Under the pieces are notes generated by a model. It was not told where the DNA came from and made no database searches. It was given only the letters and a program-made list of their open reading frames with translations. From Nanobdellota archaeon (GTDB lineage Archaea > Nanobdellota > Nanobdellia > SCGC-AAA011-G17 > ARS1403), in assembly GCA_002688395.1 (NCBI GenBank), contig NZCU01000017.1, positions 1-10,270 on the forward strand: a stretch of 10,270 nt of DNA. The letters run 5' to 3'. This document shows, piece by piece, positions 6,239 through 10,270 of this stretch (positions are counted from its first letter, which is position 1; every line of letters begins with the position of its first letter). A program made the position numbers and the translations under genes.

Positions 6239-7120
6239 TTATTCGCGAGCGCTTCGCGCCTCCGGCGCTACCCCGACAAACCTCCCATCGAAGTCAAGGT
6301 CATCGTTGCCATTAAGCCCGCCGCAATCGTAATTGAGGAAGAGCAAACGGCCCTGTTGTTGATTGGGATCTATTTCTTGAAGTCTATGATAATTCCCAAC
6401 ATCACCTTCTGAATCTTTTGCTTTGTCAAAATAGGGTTCTAAATGCTCAAGAGTTCCAACTCTTGCATGAACTAAAGGATTTTTCATAAATCCATCTTTT
6501 TTATGATATCCTGATTTGGTTGCTTTTCCTTCTTCAAAATCCATCACAACACCATATTTTCCAAAAGGATTGGAAATTCTTCCAAGTCTTACATCATCCA
6601 AATGGCATAATTCAATATTTTCTTCATCTGGAAGAGTTCCATTTAACAAATTGCCAAATTCCTCATCGGTAAATTTAGCAGCCCTGTAATCAGTTAGCCC
6701 TTCATCATACGCTTGCTGTATTCTATCAGGAGTTAATATTCCTCCGCCATGAACAGTAACAATTACCGGTTCTCCTCTACTGGCAAATTTTCCTTCTCTG
6801 TCTATTCCAACATCTTCTTCGCTTAGAACAGTAAACCAATTTTCCCATAAGTAATTTTCCTTGTCTGCTTGTGCTTTTCCAGCAATTAAAGAAGGCATAG
6901 AAGCAACAACACCTTCTTCAGTTGCATGAGCATATGCGTTTCTTAGTGCTGTGGGTAAATCTCCATCATAGAACGCTTGTCCATTATTTACTAAGTTATC
7001 TAAATTAAAATCTTTTTGTTCTGATGGAACAAGTTGTCTCGGTGTTTTTTCTTCCGGTAAATCCTGACCCGGAGTCCATTCCAGATGTTTGATTAATTCA
7101 TATGGAATTATTCTTGTCAT
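6239..7120 (-). CDS. DGR-diversified target protein A
   Basis: 293 residues, the second paralogue with a DGR variable C-terminus. The conserved N-terminus MTRIIPYELIKHLEWTPGQ is followed by a variable linker, then HGGGILTPDRIQQAY (124-138), KYGVVMDFEEGKATKSG (188-204), and NPLVHARVGTLEHLEPY. The variable patch is residues 264-278 (Y264, C266, G267, D273, F277, D278 at changed template positions) between GRLLFLN and GRFVGVAPEARSARE. There is no signal peptide or membrane segment. The start at 7120 lies 5 bases after the ATPase stop, with GAGG eight bases upstream inside the ATPase end. Its position between the AAA+ ATPase and the VWA gene argues for a working part of that complex. The VR fold is probably C-type-lectin-like (inference). 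Ligand unknown. Confidence 0.88.
   Translation of the reverse strand: MTRIIPYELIKHLEWTPGQDLPEEKTPRQLVPSEQKDFNLDNLVNNGQAFYDGDLPTALRNAYAHATEEGVVASMPSLIAGKAQADKENYLWENWFTVLSEEDVGIDREGKFASRGEPVIVTVHGGGILTPDRIQQAYDEGLTDYRAAKFTDEEFGNLLNGTLPDEENIELCHLDDVRLGRISNPFGKYGVVMDFEEGKATKSGYHKKDGFMKNPLVHARVGTLEHLEPYFDKAKDSEGDVGNYHRLQEIDPNQQQGRLLFLNYDCGGLNGNDDLDFDGRFVGVAPEARSARE
6244..6268 (-). promoter_or_regulatory. GC-rich hairpin pair at the VR2 3' end (DGR target-site structure)
   Basis: The same structure as beside VR1. The block 6241-6287 is identical over 47 bases to 3386-3432, spanning the hairpins, the IMH sequence and the first constant bases of the repeat. Identity ends at the stop codons (TAA here, TAG in target B). 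Such exact conservation in otherwise divergent paralogues points to a site recognised by the retrohoming machinery. Confidence 0.65.
6268..6353 (-). repeat. DGR variable repeat VR2 (in target A)
   Basis: Exactly the template length (86 bases) and alignable without gaps. It has 12 differences: 10 at template adenines (for example AAC to TAC, AAC to GGC, AAC to TTC, AAT to GAT) and 2 elsewhere, both at third codon positions (AAC to AAT at 6332, GGT to GGG at 6317). Less diversified than VR1. The two non-adenine changes are silent, which suggests ordinary drift since the last homing event, or a slightly different earlier template. Confidence 0.93.
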
Positions 7121-7125
7121 AATAA

Positions 7126-8703
7126 TTACCTCATAATTGAGCCCAATCTATGTTCATAAACGCTTCCAGAGCCTTTATTACTATCATAAACCTCTTCAAA
7201 TGCTTTAAAACTATTTTCTCCTTTTTCTTTAAGAGCAGTTTTCACATCATCTTCATATTCTTTGCTAAAGTGTTCAAGAGCTACTAAATCCGCTAAAACT
7301 CTGGATTTTATAGTTGCCTGACCAGGACTTGAAGTTTGTGTGTTAAAACCAGCTATTCCTTGTTTAAGTGTATTCATATAAGCATCATAACCATGTTTCT
7401 GTCCTGCATAAACAGCAGCTTGCCATACAGCCTGCCTCATTCCATATCCTTCAGGAGTTCTCATTGATTCATCATTATGAAGTTCATTGTATGCTTTTCT
7501 TGCATCATTCACTAAAGCCATTAAACTTCCATGGTCTGTTCCAGTTATTGTTTTGCTTTCAAGGATAACTCCCATACTGGCAGCAACATCATTAAGCCCT
7601 GCTGAGACATTATAGGACTTGTCTTTAATCCCTCTGATAAATCCCAAAAGCCTGCTTAAATCTCTGATCTTTTTCAAATCCCTTCTTACAAAACCGTGTT
7701 TTAATTTTCCTTGTGATTCTCTAATTTTTCCATAGTCATTATCATCTCTTAATGAAAATCTGGGCTCAACATCCCCCTGATTCATTAAATCTTTATTTCT
7801 TTCAAAAGTTTCTTTAGGGTCATAACCAACATATCCTATTGCAGTATCAATAAACTCTCTTGTCTCTCCATCAAGGTTTGCTGGAAATTGCTCAGGGTCA
7901 GTTACTAAAGGATAAACATCTTTCCATGTGCCTTCCATTTCTGAACTTTCCTTAAATCTTTTCCAGAATTGCTCATGCAAATCTCCTAATAATCTTTTTT
8001 CTAGTTGGCTTGAGCCAGCTTCACTAACTCCATTTGGAAACTTGAATTTTAAAAACCTGTTTTCTCCTGCAATTGTTAATTCTTGTGCATGACTATGTTG
8101 TGCATCCGCAGGATTCATAGCAGCAATAACTGCAAGACTTTTATACCTATCAGTTTCAGGAATTGGTATTCTTAAATATCCCGTATCCCCATTAACGTGA
8201 ATCTTTCCATCAACAACCTGAAATATTTCATTTTGATCTCCGCAATTTATTTCATCTATAAATAAAGCCCCGTATTTTTGGCATTTTTCGTGGTCTATTC
8301 TTGTTTTAGGTATTCCATTTTCTAGGGTGGTAGTTGTGAAAGGTTCAAGAGCAGAACTTCCTAAAACACCCCCACTTAACCTTAATGGATAATGTCCATC
8401 AGGACCAAACACAGCATCAAATAAGGCATCACTTGTATAAGTCTTACCAACCCCAGTAACTCCTTCATATAATATATGGAAGTCGTCAAAGAATAAAGAG
8501 GCTGTATCAATATCTAATATGTTTACTTCTGTAGAATTTTTACTAGGCAATCTGCCTCTTCCATTCAGAAATTTAACATCCACATTGTCTCCATTAGTAA
8601 TTTCTAAATAAGGGGTTGGAGAAACAACTTCGTCTAAAGTGCCATAAAGGCTTTCTATGAAATGTTTCCTCATTTCTCTTTGATCAGGGTTTTCACTTGT
8701 CAT
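7126..8703 (-). CDS. MoxR-like AAA+ ATPase (AAA_5 type)
   Basis: An AAA+ ATPase expected to form a ring and use ATP to remodel a partner. Numbered from the ATG at 8718 the motifs are Walker A GVTGVGKT (86-93), Walker B ALFIDE (151-156), sensor 1 AAMNP (199-203) and a possible arginine finger near R221 (GENRFLKF). The roughly 300-residue C-terminal part is helical and unrecognised; it ends YEHRLGSIMR. Start choice: the ATG at 8703 has GGAG nine bases upstream and follows the mini-protein stop by one base, so I prefer it to the ATG at 8718, which lies inside that gene. The operon context (target, HExxH/VWA protein, target) matches MoxR-VWA modules, in which the VWA partner delivers substrates or uses the ring for metal insertion or complex remodelling. 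Role in this system inferred. Confidence 0.88.
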   Translation of the reverse strand: MTSENPDQREMRKHFIESLYGTLDEVVSPTPYLEITNGDNVDVKFLNGRGRLPSKNSTEVNILDIDTASLFFDDFHILYEGVTGVGKTYTSDALFDAVFGPDGHYPLRLSGGVLGSSALEPFTTTTLENGIPKTRIDHEKCQKYGALFIDEINCGDQNEIFQVVDGKIHVNGDTGYLRIPIPETDRYKSLAVIAAMNPADAQHSHAQELTIAGENRFLKFKFPNGVSEAGSSQLEKRLLGDLHEQFWKRFKESSEMEGTWKDVYPLVTDPEQFPANLDGETREFIDTAIGYVGYDPKETFERNKDLMNQGDVEPRFSLRDDNDYGKIRESQGKLKHGFVRRDLKKIRDLSRLLGFIRGIKDKSYNVSAGLNDVAASMGVILESKTITGTDHGSLMALVNDARKAYNELHNDESMRTPEGYGMRQAVWQAAVYAGQKHGYDAYMNTLKQGIAGFNTQTSSPGQATIKSRVLADLVALEHFSKEYEDDVKTALKEKGENSFKAFEEVYDSNKGSGSVYEHRLGSIMR

Positions 8704-8704
8704 A

Positions 8705-8845
8705 TTAATTATCTCCATCCAAGACTTTTATTTTAATTTCTACCAATGTCTTATGTTTAAGTTTCTCTTTTAGGAAAGCGGGAATTATAATTATATTCTG
8801 CGCTCCTTGTTTACTTATTTGTTTTGTTATTGTATATTCTTTCAT
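8705..8845 (-). CDS. AbrB/MazE-like mini-protein, 46 residues
   Basis: A short gene at the head of the operon. The protein begins MKEYTITKQISKQG and continues QNIIIIPAFLKEKLKHKT and LVEIKIKVLDGDN. The pattern of a short strand, a gap, a hydrophobic strand ending IIP, a short helix (FLKEKL) and a final V-I-I strand is that of swapped-hairpin AbrB/SpoVT domains, which dimerise and bind palindromic DNA. ATG 8845 has GAGG six bases upstream; an in-frame ATG at 8857 is possible. Its stop lies one base before the ATPase start, so they are co-expressed. A 12-base perfect palindrome in the divergent promoter (8932-8943) is a natural candidate operator, giving autoregulation of the operon and perhaps of the reverse transcriptase. 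Family call from pattern only. Confidence 0.65.
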   Translation of the reverse strand: MKEYTITKQISKQGAQNIIIIPAFLKEKLKHKTLVEIKIKVLDGDN

Positions 8846-8907
8846 GTTTTTCCTCATATAATCCACATATATATCCTATGTTATTACCATATAATGTAAA
8901 ATAAGGG

Positions 8908-8916
8908 TATTTAAAG
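8908..8916 (-). promoter_or_regulatory. TATA box for the DGR-target operon
   Basis: On the minus strand CTTTAAATA, a near-ideal archaeal box A, lies about 63-71 bases before the mini-protein ATG at 8845. Transcription would start near 8885, leaving a leader of about 40 bases with GAGG near its end. I see no other good TATA motif upstream of the operon. Confidence 0.5.
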
Positions 8917-8931
8917 CTTTCTATTTTATAT

Positions 8932-8943
8932 CACTCTAGAGTG
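8932..8943 (+). promoter_or_regulatory. perfect 12-base palindrome, candidate operator
   Basis: CACTCTAGAGTG lies between the two divergent TATA boxes, 16 bases upstream of the leftward box and 18 bases before the rightward one. A symmetric site here could control both the target operon and the reverse transcriptase. The first gene of the operon encodes an AbrB-like dimer, a fitting ligand. The palindrome is seen; the regulator is inferred. Confidence 0.5.
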
Positions 8944-8961
8944 GTTAATACCCCCGAATCG

Positions 8962-8969
8962 TATATAAG
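8962..8969 (+). promoter_or_regulatory. TATA box for the reverse transcriptase gene
   Basis: TATATAAG lies 45-52 bases before the ATG at 9014. A start near 8991 gives a leader of about 22 bases without an evident Shine-Dalgarno sequence. A second A/T run, CTTTTTAAAT, at 8994-9003 is too close to the ATG to serve it. Confidence 0.45.
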
Positions 8970-9013
8970 AATAGAATATTTAGATTTATTAAACTTTTTA
9001 AATCAATAGTATT

Positions 9014-9652
9014 ATGAAAAAATCATGGCGACGCCCCCCCCCCAGAACGAAACAATTTCTTGATGATGTTTATGGTGAATTATGTTCTTATAAAAACCTG
9101 GAAAAAGCCTTCAATAAAGCCAGAAAAGGAAAAACTCAGAAAGATTATGTTATAGAATTTGAGGAAAATCTCAAGGAAAATCTTTTACAATTACGGTCAG
9201 AACTAATATTCTATACTTACAAACCAAGAAAATTAAAAACTTTTATCCTCCGAGACCCCAAAACAAGAAAAATATCAAAATCCAATTTTAGAGACAGAGT
9301 TGTTCATCATGCAATCTGTAATATTATAGCCCCTTTCTATAATAAAAGATTCATCTCAGATTCTTTTGCTAACAGAATTGGAAAAGGAACTATTAATGCT
9401 ATAAAAAGATTTGATCAGTTCAAGAGAAAAGCCTCAAAGAACAATACAATTAAATGTTATGTGTTAAAAGCAGATATTAGGCATTATTTTGACACTGTTA
9501 ATCATGAAGTTTTCCTAAAAATTCTTAAAGAAAGGGTAAGAGATGAGAGGCTTATCTGGCTTATTAAGATAATTTTGAAAAATCATAAAACATCTGTTAA
9601 AGGCAAAGGCATGCCACTGGGAAAGATTGGAAAATGTTCGGAAACCGTTTAA
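9014..9652 (+). CDS. DGR-type reverse transcriptase, truncated before the YxDD motif
   Basis: Retroelement-type reverse transcriptase fragment of 212 residues. Motifs in order: N-terminal LEKAFNKARKGK (29-40), FRDRVVHHA (92-100), ISDSFANRIGKGT (114-126), and motif A KADIRHYFDTVNHE (152-165) with catalytic D154. Then comes GMPLG (199-203), the start of the segment that in DGR enzymes reads GxPxGNLTSQ. The frame ends nine residues later in unrelated GKIGKCSETV. Palm motif YxDD and the thumb are missing, and no frame to the window end restores them. Full DGR enzymes have roughly 300-400 residues, so about 40% is lost. Family membership follows from these motifs plus the TR/VR pairs. As written it should be inactive. 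It is divergent from the target operon, and a C10 tract lies 20 bases into the gene. Confidence 0.85.
   Translation: MKKSWRRPPPRTKQFLDDVYGELCSYKNLEKAFNKARKGKTQKDYVIEFEENLKENLLQLRSELIFYTYKPRKLKTFILRDPKTRKISKSNFRDRVVHHAICNIIAPFYNKRFISDSFANRIGKGTINAIKRFDQFKRKASKNNTIKCYVLKADIRHYFDTVNHEVFLKILKERVRDERLIWLIKIILKNHKTSVKGKGMPLGKIGKCSETV
9034..9043 (+). repeat. C10 homopolymer in the 5' end of the reverse transcriptase gene
   Basis: Ten consecutive C in a genome where C runs are rare, encoding part of the PPP at residues 8-10. An out-of-frame ATG at 9025 would come into the enzyme frame if the tract had 11 (or 8) C; with 9 or 12, neither start would work. This is the layout of phase-variable genes that switch by slipped-strand mispairing. 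A homopolymer sequencing error is the plain alternative. Confidence 0.6.
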
Positions 9653-9758
9653 TCCCTTTAACAATTTGTAAATAAAAGTATCTAGGACATTCTAAAAAGA
9701 GATTAATACTACTTGGACTAAGTTTAATTTGTTTCGTTTTAAGGCTCCTAATCACCTC

Positions 9759-9968
9759 TTAATTAATTTTGATTCTTGTTTCTACTTTGCCGAGTCCTAA
9801 TCTTTCTGCAATATTTCGATTACCTTCTAAGAGGGTTCTTCCAAGATCATCACTTGGTTCTTTGCAATAATCTCCATCTCCAACCTTTTCAGAGTAAGTG
9901 GTCGCTTCCATTTGGTTTACACCCCTACGGGTTACAATTAGATACTCTCTTGTCTGTCTTTCTGCCAT
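9759..9968 (-). CDS. hypothetical protein, 69 residues
   Basis: Not recognised. It starts MAERQTREYLIVTRRGVNQMEA and is polar and charged, with LGRTLLEGNRNIAERLGLG (about residues 42-60) as a likely helix and a C-terminal VETRIKIN strand. Support for a real gene: GGAG at 9978-9975 with a 6-base spacer to the ATG, a TATA-like GCTTAAAAAC further upstream, and divergent arrangement with the zinc-ribbon gene. The overlapping plus-strand frame at 9776-9997 lacks a start signal and is a shadow. Its end lies about 100 bases past the reverse transcriptase stop on the opposite strand. Function unknown. Confidence 0.6.
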   Translation of the reverse strand: MAERQTREYLIVTRRGVNQMEATTYSEKVGDGDYCKEPSDDLGRTLLEGNRNIAERLGLGKVETRIKIN

Positions 9969-10032
9969 TTTTATCTCCTATCACCCAAATATATTAAAGA
10001 AAATGGGTTTTTAAGCGTTATTATGGCTAAAT

Positions 10033-10042
10033 CTTTAAATAT
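10033..10042 (+). promoter_or_regulatory. TATA box for the zinc-ribbon gene
   Basis: CTTTAAATAT centred about 26 bases before the ATG at 10064, the spacing expected if transcription starts at the ATG itself (leaderless). There is no Shine-Dalgarno sequence before this start, in agreement. Confidence 0.5.
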
Positions 10043-10063
10043 TTCAAAGACTTTTATAAAAAA

Positions 10064-10264
10064 ATGAAGAAATTAAAATACTTAAAATGTAAATGTGGGA
10101 GTATAGATTTTTCAAATAGAGTTCATTTTGGATTTGATCATAAAAAAGAAAGTGTTTTTGTTCAACAACATGATGGAAGTAATGTAAGTTGTGATAAATG
10201 TAATAAGGAATATAATTATTTTAAATTAATTTCATACCCCTATAAAAGAAAGAAGGAGGTGTAA
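10064..10264 (+). CDS. small zinc-ribbon protein, 66 residues
   Basis: Two cysteine pairs, CxC (C9, C11) and CxxC (C43, C46), separated by about 31 residues, form a probable zinc ribbon. Between them the chain is polar with HFGFDHKKESVFVQQHDG, and the basic tail YKRKKEV suggests nucleic-acid contact. The length is complete for a single ribbon. It is probably leaderless, given the box A at 10033-10042. Its TAA lies two bases before the ATG of the next gene, whose strong ribosome binding site overlaps its last codons, so the two form an operon. Specific role unknown; ribbon proteins of this size serve transcription, translation or DNA binding. Confidence 0.7.
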   Translation: MKKLKYLKCKCGSIDFSNRVHFGFDHKKESVFVQQHDGSNVSCDKCNKEYNYFKLISYPYKRKKEV

Positions 10265-10270
10265 AAATGG
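10255..10270 (+). CDS. start of a gene cut by the window end
   Basis: A consensus GGAGGTG (10255-10261) followed by a 5-base spacer and ATG at 10267. Only the first codon and one further base are present, so nothing can be said of the product. The ribosome binding site is the best in the window and shows that this archaeon uses Shine-Dalgarno initiation for genes inside operons. Confidence 0.6.

Noticed and set aside
4575..7568. Plus-strand frames at 4575-4823, 6218-6412 and 7368-7568
   Set aside because: Antisense shadows of the VWA, target A and ATPase genes, all of which have clear domain motifs on the minus strand.
9014..9652. Group II intron or retron reverse transcriptase
   Set aside because: No intron RNA domains or retron ncRNA seen nearby, while adenine-specific TR/VR pairs and the FRDRVVHHA motif point to a DGR.
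9776..9997. Plus-strand 73-codon frame
   Set aside because: Antisense to a minus-strand gene that has a good ribosome binding site; this frame has none.
1..10270. CRISPR arrays, tRNA or rRNA genes, insertion-sequence ends
   Set aside because: No regularly spaced repeats, no cloverleaf-like segment and no transposase or terminal inverted repeats were found; the only long repeats are TR, VR1 and VR2.

Overview
The window looks archaeal. It is strongly AT-rich, several genes have a TATA/box A motif about 25 bases upstream of the start codon (leaderless transcripts are likely for at least two), termination appears to rely on T-runs, and there is an archaeal AdkA-like nucleotide kinase and an AbrB-type mini-protein. 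A small-genome archaeon of the DPANN kind, or an element living in one, fits best; this is inference, since no rRNA or marker gene is present.

Left part (about 1-2850). A leaderless cytidylyltransferase-type gene (167-643, +) converges on a tightly overlapping five-gene minus-strand operon: AdkA-like kinase (2841-2327, apparently frameshifted inside its P-loop region), class I methyltransferase (2327-1680), a 49-residue protein (1683-1534), an unrecognised 133-residue protein (1528-1127) and a Nudix hydrolase (1136-663). Only nucleotide or sugar-nucleotide chemistry is suggested.

Centre and right (about 3050-9652). This is a diversity-generating retroelement (DGR) wired to a MoxR/VWA-type machine. 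On the minus strand, transcribed leftwards, lie an AbrB-like mini-protein (8845-8705), a MoxR-like AAA+ ATPase (8703-7126), diversified target A (7120-6239), a protein with an HExxH motif and a VWA domain (6232-4277) and diversified target B (4280-3384). The template repeat (TR, 3173-3088) follows. Both targets end in a variable repeat (VR). VR1 differs from TR at 16 positions, all TR adenines, plus one in-frame codon. VR2 differs at 12 positions, 10 of them TR adenines. GC-rich hairpins sit just past each VR, as in known DGR target sites. The reverse transcriptase (9014-9652) is divergent, about 5.8 kb from TR, carries a C10 tract near its start and stops before the YxDD catalytic motif.

How it may work together. 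The ATPase and the metallopeptidase/VWA protein would form a MoxR-VWA remodelling pair. The two paralogous targets share an N-terminus and differ in a hypervariable C-terminal patch, so they could be interchangeable recognition subunits. None of the four proteins has a signal peptide or membrane segment, which suggests diversified recognition inside the cell. The truncated reverse transcriptase means diversification is either frozen here or supplied in trans.

Right edge (9653-10270). A 69-residue unknown gene (minus) is divergent from a 66-residue zinc-ribbon protein (plus), followed by a strong ribosome binding site and the first codon of a gene cut by the window end.
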